Assembly (NCBI RefSeq): GCF_015220045.1
Contig: NZ_JADBGB010000001.1
Span: 1,579,001-1,643,000, forward strand
DNA length: 64,000 nt
Source: Marivivens aquimaris
GTDB taxonomy: Bacteria; Pseudomonadota; Alphaproteobacteria; Rhodobacterales; Rhodobacteraceae
Direction: 5' to 3'
A model generated the notes under the pieces. That model was given only the letters and a program-made list of their open reading frames with translations. It did not search any database and was not told the DNA's origin. How positions within the stretch are numbered: the stretch's first letter is position 1; each line of letters starts with the position of its first letter. A program made the position numbers and the translations under genes. Positions 28,636 through 37,481 of this stretch are shown piece after piece.

Positions 28636-29129
28636 ACCTGTACTTCTACGATATCAGTGAGCGGTGCGCCCAATTCGCGCATCGCCGACAGGCTGATCTG
28701 GCTGCCGCCGCTACCGGTGAGCGGGCGAAGTTCGACGTTCACGGTCTTGCCGTTGTAGGCAACGCTGCCCGACTGGGTGGCGCCTACAAGGTCGGTTTTC
28801 ACCCAGTAGCCCGTTTCAGTGGGCGAGCCGAGCGTGGCGAGAGTGGTGCCCAGTGCGGCGTTGCCAGTCGGTTCTGACGTCGCAGCGGCGCGCTCTTCGT
28901 TCGATGCAGTGTCGAAGCTGCCGACCGGCGTTGCGCTGGTGCCCGGCAATGCGGACGGCGCGCGGGACGGGAAACCGCTTTCGGTCATGACGGGCGGCTC
29001 GGGCATCGGCTCCTGAACGGGGGCCGGCTCTGCTGCGGGAGCGGGGGCGGTCTCTTCGACCGCCATGTTGGTACAGCCGGCAACGGTGAGTGCAAATGCA
29101 GTTGCGGCAAAAACAGGTTTGAAATTCAT
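28623..29129 (-). CDS. Lipoprotein of Rhodobacteraceae, unknown function
   Basis: A 168-aa lipoprotein: signal MNFKPVFAATAFALTVAGC with the lipid-modified Cys19, a Pro/Glu/Ala-rich linker (about 25-60) and a conserved C-terminal domain with LGTTLATLGSPTETGYWVKTDLV and LSAMRELGAPLTDIVEVQVY. Homologues in this family are sometimes labelled D-galactarate dehydratase, which fits neither size nor signal peptide. It is likely a periplasmic-facing envelope protein. It diverges from moaA. Confidence 0.75.
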   Translation of the reverse strand: MNFKPVFAATAFALTVAGCTNMAVEETAPAPAAEPAPVQEPMPEPPVMTESGFPSRAPSALPGTSATPVGSFDTASNEERAAATSEPTGNAALGTTLATLGSPTETGYWVKTDLVGATQSGSVAYNGKTVNVELRPLTGSGGSQISLSAMRELGAPLTDIVEVQVYAG

Positions 29130-29237
29130 AATATGTAACCTCCGGTAGCCAAGATGTGAGGCGCGCCCGACCTAAGTCCAGCCCATCGTGCAATCTTCTT
29201 CCTTGCACGCCACATAGGGCGGCCCTACCTTCGTTCC

Positions 29238-30242
29238 ATGACGCAGCCACTCATTGATCCCTTCGACCGTGCCATCCGCTATCTCCGTGTTTCCGTGACG
29301 GACCGGTGCGACTTTCGTTGCGTCTATTGCATGTCCGAAAACATGCAGTTTCTACCCAAGAAAGACCTGCTCACACTCGAAGAGCTTGACCGTCTGTGCA
29401 GCACCTTCATCGGCCTCGGCGTCGAGAAGCTGCGCATCACGGGCGGTGAACCTCTGGTGCGCCGCGATATTATGACGTTCTTCCGTTCGATGACCCGCCA
29501 TTTGGATTCGGGCGCGCTGAAAGAACTGACCGTCACCACCAACGGCAGCCAGCTTGCGAAATATGCGCAGGATCTGGCGGACGCAGGGGTGAAGCGGATC
29601 AACGTGTCGCTCGATACCTTGGACGAAAAGAAGTTCGCTGACATCACCCGCTGGGGCCGCCTGCCCCAAGTGCTCAAAGGCATCGACGCCGCACAAGCTG
29701 CTGGTCTGCGGGTGAAACTGAACTGCGTCGCGCTCAAGGGTTTTAACGAGGACGAGTTGTTCGACATCCAGTCGTGGTGCGCGTCGCGTGACATCGACCT
29801 GACCTTTATCGAGGTCATGCCGATGGGCGATATCGGCAACGAGGACCGCCTTGGCCAGTATTGGTCCCTGCGCGATCTGCGCGGCGAACTCGAGAAGAAC
29901 TTCACCGTCACCGACCTGACCGAGCGCTCGGGCGGCCCTGCCCGATACGTACGGCTTGAGGAAACGGGCCAGAAGATCGGCTTCATCACGCCGCTGTCCC
30001 ATAATTTCTGCGAAAGCTGTAACCGCGTGCGGATCACCTGCACCGGCGAGATTTACACCTGTCTTGGTCAGGAAGGGCATTCTGACCTGCGCGCCCCGCT
30101 GCGCGGCTCTGACGATGACGCGCACCTCGAAGCCGCCATCCGCCGCGCCATCGGGCTGAAACCCAAGGGCCACGATTTCGACTACTCACGCCAGAGCGTT
30201 GATGGCCGCGTGTCCCGCCACATGAGCCACACGGGCGGTTAA
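29238..30242 (+). CDS. moaA: GTP 3',8-cyclase
   Basis: A 334-aa radical-SAM enzyme that starts molybdenum cofactor synthesis by cyclising GTP (with MoaC) to cyclic pyranopterin monophosphate. The N-terminal SAM cluster motif CDFRCVYC is near residue 27, GGEP at about 74, and the C-terminal substrate-side cluster is [18 protein letters not shown] around 259-276. The protein ends in the conserved Gly-Gly. The molybdenum hydroxylase at 54.8-57.5 kb would be one consumer of the cofactor. Its stop overlaps the convergent phosphatase gene by 4 bases. Confidence 0.96.
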   Translation: MTQPLIDPFDRAIRYLRVSVTDRCDFRCVYCMSENMQFLPKKDLLTLEELDRLCSTFIGLGVEKLRITGGEPLVRRDIMTFFRSMTRHLDSGALKELTVTTNGSQLAKYAQDLADAGVKRINVSLDTLDEKKFADITRWGRLPQVLKGIDAAQAAGLRVKLNCVALKGFNEDELFDIQSWCASRDIDLTFIEVMPMGDIGNEDRLGQYWSLRDLRGELEKNFTVTDLTERSGGPARYVRLEETGQKIGFITPLSHNFCESCNRVRITCTGEIYTCLGQEGHSDLRAPLRGSDDDAHLEAAIRRAIGLKPKGHDFDYSRQSVDGRVSRHMSHTGG

Positions 30243-30913
30243 TCCTTCCGGAACGCCCTGTCGGTCGCTTCGCGGTCGTATTCGGTCAGCAGCCAGTCCC
30301 GCATCGAAATGCCGGTTTCCTCGTGCCGCTTGAAGTAGGTCTCGAGGAACAGGTCCAGCACGCCCGTCTTCGACCATTTGAAGTGCCAGTAACGCGCGCT
30401 CAGTTGCTTCATGGCGACGTCTTTGGGCAGCTTCTCGAATTCATAAAGGTAGATCACCGAGGCCAGCCCCGTTCGGTCCGCGCCCGATTTGCAGTGCATC
30501 ACGAACGGTTTTTCGATGGTCTCGAAAACGTCGAGCAGTTCCAGCACCGTCTCCGCTCGCGGCGCGGCGCGTGCCGACATGCCGACAGTGATCGGTGTGA
30601 TACCGCACTTCGTCGCGGCCTCGGCCGACAGCAGCGAGGTCGGGATCAGTTTGCCGCCGCGCAGGTTCAGAAGGGTCTTGATACCGAGCGCCTTGAACCC
30701 CTCGACCCGTTCGGGGTGCGGGTGGTTGGAGCGGTACACTCCGGGGGCAATCTGCACGAAGTTCGTCCAGCGCGTGCGCAGGAAACCGTGGTCGATCCAC
30801 TTGGCGAAATACTGCGCGCGAACGCGGTCCTCGTCGGTTTCGATAGGCCGCTGGTAGGATTTGTGCTTGGCTTTCTCCCAAGCCTTGATCCTCTGAACGA
30901 GCTGTTTGACCAT
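30239..30913 (-). CDS. Tyrosine/dual-specificity protein phosphatase family protein
   Basis: A 224-aa protein with the phosphatase signature [10 protein letters not shown] (CX5R) near residue 143 and the upstream general-acid region after LNLRGG. The N-terminal part ([23 protein letters not shown]) is basic. Such phosphatases often sit beside polysaccharide genes and act on protein tyrosine phosphates or inositol-like substrates. The start is ATG 30911-30913. It diverges from neuB across a 136-bp region holding a 16-bp palindrome, which suggests shared control; this is inference. Confidence 0.85.
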   Translation of the reverse strand: MVKQLVQRIKAWEKAKHKSYQRPIETDEDRVRAQYFAKWIDHGFLRTRWTNFVQIAPGVYRSNHPHPERVEGFKALGIKTLLNLRGGKLIPTSLLSAEAATKCGITPITVGMSARAAPRAETVLELLDVFETIEKPFVMHCKSGADRTGLASVIYLYEFEKLPKDVAMKQLSARYWHFKWSKTGVLDLFLETYFKRHEETGISMRDWLLTEYDREATDRAFRKD

Positions 30914-30937
30914 TGAGGCCCCTCTTTGCAGTTGCCG

Positions 30938-30953
30938 GTATCTCATGAGATAC
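30938..30953. promoter_or_regulatory. Perfect 16-bp palindrome in the phosphatase/neuB divergent region
   Basis: GTATCTCATGAGATAC is fully self-complementary with no spacer, 25 bases upstream of the phosphatase start and about 100 bases upstream of neuB. It has the form of a dimeric repressor or activator site; the cognate regulator is not in the window. Confidence 0.55.
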
Positions 30954-30959
30954 ATGGCA

Positions 30960-30997
30960 TTCAATTGCAACTGCTGTGCAACGAAATCGCAATTGAA
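30960..30997. repeat. Inverted repeat upstream of neuB
   Basis: TTCAATTGC (30960-30968) and GCAATTGAA (30989-30997) are perfect inverted copies 20 bases apart, directly beside the 16-bp palindrome. The right copy ends about 50 bases before the neuB start, so it could be an operator or the stem of a leader RNA. Confidence 0.5.
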
Positions 30998-31049
30998 GAG
31001 CGCAGAGTTAGCACATACTCCTGAACGCAACATTGAATGGAGGCATTTC

Positions 31050-32078
31050 ATGGAAATCGCAGGCCGCAAGATCGGACCCGATCATCCCCCGCTCGTTATC
31101 GCCGAAATCGGCATCAACCACGGCGGCGACCTGTCCGTGGCCAAGGAAATGGTGCGCCTCGCTGCCGGAGCCGGTTGCGAGATGATCAAGCACCAGACCC
31201 ACATCATCGAAGACGAAATGACCGAAGAGGCCAAGTCGATCTTCCCGCCGAACGCCGACGTCTCGATCTGGCACGTCATGGAAGCCTGCGCCCTGTCGCA
31301 GGAAGACGAGGCCGAACTGAAGCGCTACACCGAAGAGCTCGGCATGATCTGGATTTCGACCCCGTTCAGCCGCGCGGCGTGTGACTTCCTCGAAACGCTG
31401 GACGTGCCCGCCTACAAGATCGGTTCGGGCGAAGCGGACAACCTGCCGCTCATCCGTCACATCGCCCGCAAGGGAAAGCCGGTCATCATGTCGACCGGTA
31501 TGCAGACCATCGAGACCATCCGCGCGTCGGTCCAGATCCTCGAAGACGAGGGCGTCGAATACGCGCTGCTCGAATGCACCAACCTCTACCCCTCGCCCGC
31601 AGAGATCGTGTCGCTGCGCGGTGTGACCGACCTGAAGAACGCGTTCCCGAATGCGGTCGTCGGTTTCTCGGATCACTCGATCGGACCGGAAATGGCGCTG
31701 GCCTCGGTCGCGCTGGGTGCCTGTATCCTCGAACGTCACTACACCGACACGCGCTACCGCAAAGGCCCCGATATCATCAACTCGATGGACCCGTCGGAAC
31801 TGCGCCACATCGTTGACCGCTCCAAGGAAATCTGGGTCGCGGCCAACAATCCCAAGCAACGTACCGAGGCCGAAGAGCCCGTCTACGCCTTCGCCCGCGC
31901 ATCAGTCGTCGCCGACAAGGACCTTCCCGAAGGGCACGTCATCGGCGAAGAAGACATCTGGGCCCGCCGTCCGGGTTCGGGCGAAATCCCTGGCTACAAG
32001 TTCGACGAAGTCGTCGGCAGAAAGCTGAACCGCGCCGTGACGCGCAACCAGCAACTTCGTTGGGAATTTCTCGATTAA
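31050..32078 (+). CDS. neuB: N-acetylneuraminate synthase family protein (nonulosonic acid synthase)
   Basis: A 342-aa enzyme that condenses PEP with ManNAc or a related 6-carbon sugar to a nonulosonic acid. The N-terminal TIM barrel has EIGINHGGD near residue 17, SGEADNLPL near 127 and GFSDHSIGPEMALASV near 203, then LERHYTDTRYRKGPD; the C-terminal SAF (antifreeze-like) domain starts near 285. GGAGG lies 7 bases before ATG 31050. Sequence alone does not tell sialic from legionaminic or pseudaminic acid synthase. The locus also has neuC and neuA homologues. Confidence 0.9.
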   Translation: MEIAGRKIGPDHPPLVIAEIGINHGGDLSVAKEMVRLAAGAGCEMIKHQTHIIEDEMTEEAKSIFPPNADVSIWHVMEACALSQEDEAELKRYTEELGMIWISTPFSRAACDFLETLDVPAYKIGSGEADNLPLIRHIARKGKPVIMSTGMQTIETIRASVQILEDEGVEYALLECTNLYPSPAEIVSLRGVTDLKNAFPNAVVGFSDHSIGPEMALASVALGACILERHYTDTRYRKGPDIINSMDPSELRHIVDRSKEIWVAANNPKQRTEAEEPVYAFARASVVADKDLPEGHVIGEEDIWARRPGSGEIPGYKFDEVVGRKLNRAVTRNQQLRWEFLD

Positions 32079-32080
32079 GT

Positions 32081-32137
32081 GGTCCATTCGTCAATGGACC
32101 TGTGCTATCCACACTGCCGAGTACAATCGGCAGTGTG
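32081..32137 (+). other. Two tandem hairpins between neuB and the next gene
   Basis: GGTCCATT/AATGGACC (32081-32100, 4-base loop) starts 3 bases after the neuB stop; CACACTGCCGA/TCGGCAGTGTG (32110-32137, 6-base loop) ends 4 bases before the next ATG. Neither has a T-run, so they look like RNA processing or translation-control structures more than a terminator. Confidence 0.6.
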
Positions 32138-32141
32138 ACAT

Positions 32142-33608
32142 ATGACCATCCGACTTCTTTGCGACGCCCGCGGCAAACACCGTAAAGCCTTCATGGACCG
32201 GCTGGTCGAGATGTCGAACGGAGAGGTGGAAATCGCCCTCCACTTTGGCGACCGCGATGCCGATTTCCACGCGCCGTGTCTGCAACGGATGGAAGTCCGC
32301 GACGGCAAGATGGGCCATCTGATGAAGGATCACGTCGTCAAAGGCGCGAACTTCGAACTGCTCGGCTCCGACGAATTCCGCCGCATGATGGAAACCGCCG
32401 TCGACCAGTTCCACCGCACCGGCCCCGCCTACCAGTACCGCTCACACGACCTGAATAACCTTCAGGATTATCTGGATTACTACCACATCCTGACCGAAGC
32501 CGTGGCCCAGCAGATCGCGGACAGCGGCGCGACACACGCACTATTCTACAACGTCCCGCACCTCGGTTATGACACCGTGCTTTATCAAGTTGCGAAGGCG
32601 ATGGGGCTGAAGACCATCGTCCTCTGCCAGACGATTTTCCCGTCGCTATACTTCTCGGTCGACAAGATCGAGGACCTCGGCGATTTCGAGGCCGCAGGCT
32701 CGGACGCAGCCCCGATGGAGATCGAAAAGGGCTCCAAGCCGCATCTGTTTTACATGGACGACCGCTGGCAGAAGGAATCCACGCGCGGCAAGCTGAACCG
32801 CAAGGCCGTCGGAAACTTCATCACCTACATGCTGCGTAAAGACCCCGCGAAGCTGCTGAACCCTGCCTACATTGTGCGAACGCTCAAGCGGATGAAGGCC
32901 ATCTACGGCGCTCTGCCCGACTGGCGCGATCCCTTTGCGAAGTTCTTCCACGAAAGCGAACTGGCCTATTTCGAGCACCTCGCGCAGTACGAGAATCAGG
33001 ACATCGACCTGTCGGGCAAGTTCATCTACGTCCCGCTCCATAACCAGCCGGAGATGTCGACCTCGGCGCTCGGCGGTCCGTGGCGCGATCAGGTGCTGAT
33101 GATCGAAGCGCTTGCCCGCCACCTGCCCGATGGCTGGGAAATCCTCGTCAAAGAGAACCCGCGTCAGGGTGCCTATGCCCGCGGTCCGCTGTTCTGGCAT
33201 CGCCTGAACCGGATCAAGGGTGTGAAGTTCGTTCCCTCCGACCTGTCGACGCATGAACTGTCGGACCGTGCCCAGTTCGTCGCCACCGTGACCGGCACCG
33301 CCGCTTGGGAGGCCATCCGCAAGGGCCGCCCCGCCGTGGTCTTCGGCAACGCGTGGTACAAGCGCTTGCCCGGCATTAACCGTTTCGAGGAAGGCATGGA
33401 TTTCGAAGCCGTCGCCGCATCGACGTTCGATCACGACCAGCTTTGCAAGGAAGCCGGCGCGCTACTTGCCCGCTGCCACCACGGCGTCATCGAACAGGTA
33501 TATCTGGAGAATACCGAAAGCTACGACGCTCAGGAAAATCTGGAGGAAGTCGCACGCACCACGCTCGGCCTGCTCAAGGGCGACGTGCCGCTGACGTTCC
33601 ACAAGTAA
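32142..33608 (+). CDS. Capsule-type polysaccharide glycosyltransferase-like protein
   Basis: A 488-aa protein without signal peptide or membrane helix. The C-terminal half resembles capsule biosynthesis transferases with a GT-B-like fold: KFIYVPLHNQPEMSTSALGG, a KENPRQGAYARGPLFW stretch, and TGTAAWEAIRKGRPAVVFGN, a typical nucleotide-sugar site loop, followed by NAWYKRLPG. The N-terminal half is not recognised. No Shine-Dalgarno precedes ATG 32142; a hairpin ends 4 bases upstream. Position directly after neuB suggests a role in building the nonulosonate-containing polysaccharide. Substrate unknown. Confidence 0.7.
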   Translation: MTIRLLCDARGKHRKAFMDRLVEMSNGEVEIALHFGDRDADFHAPCLQRMEVRDGKMGHLMKDHVVKGANFELLGSDEFRRMMETAVDQFHRTGPAYQYRSHDLNNLQDYLDYYHILTEAVAQQIADSGATHALFYNVPHLGYDTVLYQVAKAMGLKTIVLCQTIFPSLYFSVDKIEDLGDFEAAGSDAAPMEIEKGSKPHLFYMDDRWQKESTRGKLNRKAVGNFITYMLRKDPAKLLNPAYIVRTLKRMKAIYGALPDWRDPFAKFFHESELAYFEHLAQYENQDIDLSGKFIYVPLHNQPEMSTSALGGPWRDQVLMIEALARHLPDGWEILVKENPRQGAYARGPLFWHRLNRIKGVKFVPSDLSTHELSDRAQFVATVTGTAAWEAIRKGRPAVVFGNAWYKRLPGINRFEEGMDFEAVAASTFDHDQLCKEAGALLARCHHGVIEQVYLENTESYDAQENLEEVARTTLGLLKGDVPLTFHK

Positions 33609-34244
33609 TCAGGCGGAGCGGACGATCCTGATCCGCCCTTCCTTCTCCCAGCCCAGAACGATTTCGCGCTCGCGATCGTAGTTGTGCGGGGTCTTGTAGC
33701 CTTCGGGATTGTAGTAGGTCGGCGTCGCGCCGAAGTCGAAACCGTAGAGCGTGATCGACTTCGCCGTGCCCAGACGCACCATCCAGCTGATCGCCATGAA
33801 GCCAGAGGACGGACGGCGGCCGATATGATTGCGGTCGTCCAGCCAATCGCGGAAGCGGTAGAACAGCGTGTTCCGCACGTTGTCGCGACCGTAGAAACGG
33901 TAGTGCCGCATTTTGGGGATCAGCATCAGGAAATAGCGCGGCTGGAATTTCTCGGCCGTCTCCGCCTCGGTCAGTTCGGGCGTCAGGCCGACCATATCAG
34001 TGCGCGTGCCCTGTGCGGCGGGCGTGGTGACGAAGCCTTTGTTTAGGCGAATGATGACGTCATGTGCGTCAATCTCTGCGCCGTAATCGGTGGTCAGCAG
34101 AGACTTCGCGTTCCCGACGATGCAAACGGATTTGCCGCGCACCACTTCGCGCATCCGCGCGTCGGAATTGCGGGTCAGTTTCAGAACCCAGCCGCGCGGC
34201 GCTTGCCAGAGATAGCGGCGAGGCCATGCGCTCAGCTTGCTCAT
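33609..34244 (-). CDS. GT29 family sialyltransferase-like glycosyltransferase
   Basis: A 211-aa protein with all hallmark regions of family GT29, the family of animal sialyltransferases. L-motif: CIVGNAKSLL...EIDAHDVIIRLNKG (residues about 41-70). S-motif: RRPSSGFMAISWMVRLG then ITLYGFDF (about 143-171). VS-motif HX4E: H187 to E192 in TPHNYDRERE. There is no transmembrane anchor, so it is a soluble or peripheral inner-face enzyme that would transfer a CMP-activated nonulosonic acid. Its start overlaps the stop of the GT8-like gene by 4 bases. It converges with the capsule-type gene, with adjacent stops. Confidence 0.85.
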   Translation of the reverse strand: MSKLSAWPRRYLWQAPRGWVLKLTRNSDARMREVVRGKSVCIVGNAKSLLTTDYGAEIDAHDVIIRLNKGFVTTPAAQGTRTDMVGLTPELTEAETAEKFQPRYFLMLIPKMRHYRFYGRDNVRNTLFYRFRDWLDDRNHIGRRPSSGFMAISWMVRLGTAKSITLYGFDFGATPTYYNPEGYKTPHNYDREREIVLGWEKEGRIRIVRSA

Positions 34245-35005
34245 TGAGGCTTTCCGCCGTGGCCGGTCCAGTAGTCATAGGCCCACTTCACGCGGCCATA
34301 GCCAAGGTGCGGCGCGATCCCCCACAGACCGCCGTTGACCAGTTCGATCGGGCGCGGATCGCCATGGAACGCGATGATCTTGTTCTTTGGGGTCGGCGCT
34401 TTGGGCGGCACGACGAGGCCGACCAGCGCGGGCTGGCGCTGATGGTATTTGAAGCTGCGCACCCAGTCGGCGGGCCAGTATGCGATGCCCTTGATACGGT
34501 CCTGAACGTAAATCTGCTCGATCCGGTATTTGCTCACGACCGCCTGCGGGTCGGCCACGAATTCGTCCACGATCTCGGGGTATTGGCCGAGGTTGAAGAC
34601 AAAGATACCCGTGCCCAGCAGCGGCTTTCCGTCCGAGGTCGGCTTGCCCCACGTCGGGCCGGTGTCGATGCCGACGAAGTCCGCAGGGTAGTCGAACATC
34701 TCGTCCAGCGATCCGCAGATCACCGTGTCGAGGTCAACGAACAGGCAGCGCCCCGTCAGACCATAAAGGTCGCGCTGGAACACTGAAATCTTCGGCCAGC
34801 CGCCCTTTTTCCAATCGAAATCGGTGAGGCCCAAATCGGGGATCGGAAAGGCTTCGATTTCGGGCAGGAAGCCGTCGGTGTTGTCGGTCAGACAGACAAA
34901 GCGGAACGGGCCGGTGATATTGGCCTTGGCCGCGCGGTACAGCACGTTCACGTAGTCGGGGCCGTAAAGCGTACCCCATTTCATGCACATCACTACGCGT
35001 TCCAT
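34241..35005 (-). CDS. GT8-like glycosyltransferase
   Basis: A 254-aa soluble glycosyltransferase with a GT-A fold: N-terminal MCMKWGTLYGPDYVNVLYRA, the metal/nucleotide-sugar DLD motif at residues 91-93 (LFVDLDTVICGSL), GTGIFVFNLGQ near 130 and a late IIAFHGDPRP motif containing the histidine often used for Mn in GT8 proteins. Donor and acceptor are unknown. It precedes the GT29 gene (overlap ATGA) and diverges from neuC. Confidence 0.75.
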   Translation of the reverse strand: MERVVMCMKWGTLYGPDYVNVLYRAAKANITGPFRFVCLTDNTDGFLPEIEAFPIPDLGLTDFDWKKGGWPKISVFQRDLYGLTGRCLFVDLDTVICGSLDEMFDYPADFVGIDTGPTWGKPTSDGKPLLGTGIFVFNLGQYPEIVDEFVADPQAVVSKYRIEQIYVQDRIKGIAYWPADWVRSFKYHQRQPALVGLVVPPKAPTPKNKIIAFHGDPRPIELVNGGLWGIAPHLGYGRVKWAYDYWTGHGGKPQ

Positions 35006-35068
35006 AACGCCTCCGTCCGGTTTGCGGCGAACTTAGGCACGAGGGGGCGGATTGTCTACCGCAAGTGA

Positions 35069-35097
35069 TTGCTGTTGCTGCCCGATTTTCCTATGTT
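35069..35097 (+). promoter_or_regulatory. Candidate promoter for neuC
   Basis: TTGCTG (35069-35074) and TATGTT (35092-35097) stand 17 bases apart in the 117-bp divergent gap, predicting a short leader before the GAGG ribosome-binding site of neuC. Each hexamer matches the consensus at 4 of 6 positions. Confidence 0.35.
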
Positions 35098-35122
35098 CCA
35101 AGCAACTGATGACCGAGGCGCC

Positions 35123-36244
35123 ATGACCCGTAAGATCCTGTTTGTAACCGGCACCCGCGCCGATTTCGGTAAACTCGAACCGCTCGCAATCGCTGCCCGC
35201 GATGCCGGTTTCGACGTGTCGTTCTTTGTCACCGGTATGCACATGCTGCGCCAGTACGGTCTGACCAAGATTGAGGTCCACCGCGTTCCGGGCGTCGCTG
35301 TCCACGAATTCCTGAACCAGCGCGAGGGCGATCCGCAGGACATGATCCTTGCCAAGACGGTCATCGGGTTCTCGGATTACTGCCTCGAATTCCAACCCGA
35401 TCTGGTAGTCATCCACGGGGACCGCGTCGAGGCGCTGGCCTGCGCCCTCGTCTGCGCCACGAACTACTACCGCTCCGCTCATATCGAGGGCGGCGAAGTG
35501 TCGGGCACCATCGACGAGATTTTCCGCCACTGTAACTCCAAGCTCTCCACCTATCACTTCGTGTCGTCCGAAGACGCAGGCCGCCGCGTCATGGCGCTAG
35601 GTGAGCCGGAGCAGGCGATCCACGTCATCGGCTCGCCCGAGCTGGATTTCCATTCGAAGCCGTCGGGCGTGTCGATGGACGACGTCAAAACCCGCTACGG
35701 CATCCCGTTCGATGACTTCGGCATCGTGGTTTTCCATCCCGTCACGTCGGAGGCCGACACGATGGGCGCGCAGGCAAAGTCGCTCTACGACGCGCTGACC
35801 GCCTCGGGCCGGAACTTCGTGCTGATCGCGCCGAACAACGATCCCGGCTCGGACGACATCCGCGCGGTGATCGACACCCTGCCCCGCGACCGTTTCCACG
35901 TGCTGCCGTCCATGCGGTTCGCGCATTTCTCGGAACTGATGAAGAACGCATCCGCGATGATCGGCAACTCCAGCGCGGGCGTCCGCGAGGCGCCGTTCCT
36001 CGGCACCCCGTCGCTCGATGTGGGCACGCGCCAGACCAACCGCTCGGTCGCGGACAGCATCACGCATGTGTCCGCCTACGACACCGAAACGATCGGCGGC
36101 TTCTTGTCGGATGTCTGGGGCAAGCGTTTCCCGCGTCACGATGCGTTCGGCGAAGGCCGCGCGGCGGACCGATTTGTCGAGATCCTGAACGATCCCGATT
36201 TCTGGGCGCTCGACATGCAAAAGGCATTTGCGGACCGTGGCTGA
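35123..36244 (+). CDS. neuC: UDP-N-acetylglucosamine 2-epimerase (hydrolysing)
   Basis: A 373-aa enzyme of the NeuC/LegG family, which converts a nucleotide GlcNAc derivative to the free 2-epimer used by NeuB. Motifs: FVTGTRADFGKLEPL at residue 6, VIHGDRVEALACAL near 95, IEGGEVSGTIDEIFRH near 120 and GNSSAGVREAPFLGTPSLDVG near 285. The start is ATG 35123 with GAGG 5 bases upstream. UDP-GlcNAc (NeuC) and GDP- or diacetyl-bacillosamine substrates (LegG/NeuC-like) cannot be told apart from sequence. First gene of a three-gene run with two Kdo-transferase-like genes. Confidence 0.9.
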   Translation: MTRKILFVTGTRADFGKLEPLAIAARDAGFDVSFFVTGMHMLRQYGLTKIEVHRVPGVAVHEFLNQREGDPQDMILAKTVIGFSDYCLEFQPDLVVIHGDRVEALACALVCATNYYRSAHIEGGEVSGTIDEIFRHCNSKLSTYHFVSSEDAGRRVMALGEPEQAIHVIGSPELDFHSKPSGVSMDDVKTRYGIPFDDFGIVVFHPVTSEADTMGAQAKSLYDALTASGRNFVLIAPNNDPGSDDIRAVIDTLPRDRFHVLPSMRFAHFSELMKNASAMIGNSSAGVREAPFLGTPSLDVGTRQTNRSVADSITHVSAYDTETIGGFLSDVWGKRFPRHDAFGEGRAADRFVEILNDPDFWALDMQKAFADRG

Positions 36245-37481
36245 CCCCCACCGCACCATGCCGCGTGCGATGCGTTTCTACCGCACCTCCACGCGCCTGA
36301 TCGAGCCCTTCGCGCCGCGCATCCTGCGGTCGCGTCTGGCGAAGGGCAAAGAGGACCCTGACCGCTGGCGCGAAAAGCTCGGCCAGCCGTCTACGGGCCG
36401 CCCTAACGGGCCGCTGGTCTGGATGCACGGCGTCGGCGTGGGTGAGGTTCTGGCCCTGCGCGGTCTGGTGTCACTGATGCGCGCGTCGCGGCCCGATCTG
36501 AACGTGCTCATCACGTCCTCGGCGGCGTCCTCCGCGACTGCTTTCGCGAACAACCCGATTGAAGGCACGATCCACCAGTTCCTGCCGCTCGACACGCCCA
36601 AAGCCTCCGCCGCGTTTCTGGATTACTGGCAGCCGAACCTCGGCATCTGGGCAGAGCAGGACCTCTGGCCCGGTATCGTCTGGGACGCCGCCGCGCGCGG
36701 CATTCCGCAAGCGATGGTCAACGCCCGCCTGAACGGAGCGGCGCTGGCAAAGCGGCAGCGGGCGCACAAGCTCTACAAAGCCGCGCTGGACTGCATGTCG
36801 TTGATCGACGCGCAGGAAGAGGACACCGCCGAGAACCTGCGCCAGCTTGGCGCGACCGAGGTGACCGTCTCCGGATCGCTCAAGCCCGTCGCCCCGCCGC
36901 TCGCCGATTGGCCAGAGGAGCGAGAACGGCTCGCCCACCGCGGCCCCTACTGGGTCAATGCACCGTCTCATCCTGCTGACGAGGCACTGGCGATCGCCGC
37001 ACAGAAACAGTTGAAGGGCCAGCACACTTTGGTCATCGCCCCGCGCCTTCTAAACCGCGCCGATGATATCCTTCAGACCTGCCGCGCCGAGGGTCTGACC
37101 GCCGCGCGTTGGTCGGGCGGTTTGCCCGAAGACCCCGTCGACGTTGTCGTCGCAGACAACTTCGGGCAGCTTGGCCTGTGGTATCGCCTCGCCGACGCCG
37201 CGCTGATCGGCGGCACATTCTCGGACATCGAAGGCCACAACCCGTGGGAGGCTATCGCGCTCGGCTCCGCGGTCATTCACGGCCCGCGCACGGCCAACTT
37301 TGCCCGCGACTATGCGGACCTTTCGGACGGCGGCGCGACACTGGCCACCACCCCGCAGGAGATCGTGGCGGCCCTCGCCGACACCGCCAAAACCCGCGCC
37401 AAGGCCGAGGCTACACGCAGCGCAGAATTCGACCGCAAGGCCGCCCTCGCCGACCGCTTGTTGGAGCTGATCGATGGCTGA
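36237..37481 (+). CDS. Kdo-transferase-like glycosyltransferase (WaaA-like, divergent copy)
   Basis: A 414-aa protein with a WaaA/KdtA-type layout: DRWREKLGQ near residue 43, then LVWMHGVGVGEVLALRGLV with the glutamate that is catalytic in WaaA, LPLDTPKASAAFLDYWQPNLGIWAEQDLWPG in the N-terminal domain and ADAALIGGTFSDIEGHNPWEAIALG in the C-terminal domain (WaaA: GGGHNxxEP-like). It lacks the N-terminal membrane anchor seen in its neighbour. GTG 36237 overlaps the neuC end by 8 bases; ATG 36258 is the alternative. It may transfer Kdo or the locus's nonulosonic acid; undecided. Confidence 0.75.
   Translation: MADPHRTMPRAMRFYRTSTRLIEPFAPRILRSRLAKGKEDPDRWREKLGQPSTGRPNGPLVWMHGVGVGEVLALRGLVSLMRASRPDLNVLITSSAASSATAFANNPIEGTIHQFLPLDTPKASAAFLDYWQPNLGIWAEQDLWPGIVWDAAARGIPQAMVNARLNGAALAKRQRAHKLYKAALDCMSLIDAQEEDTAENLRQLGATEVTVSGSLKPVAPPLADWPEERERLAHRGPYWVNAPSHPADEALAIAAQKQLKGQHTLVIAPRLLNRADDILQTCRAEGLTAARWSGGLPEDPVDVVVADNFGQLGLWYRLADAALIGGTFSDIEGHNPWEAIALGSAVIHGPRTANFARDYADLSDGGATLATTPQEIVAALADTAKTRAKAEATRSAEFDRKAALADRLLELIDG

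Noticed and set aside
28623..29129. D-galactarate dehydratase label for the lipoprotein
   Set aside because: The protein is only 168 aa, has a lipobox, and lacks any dehydratase motif; the label appears to be a propagated database error.
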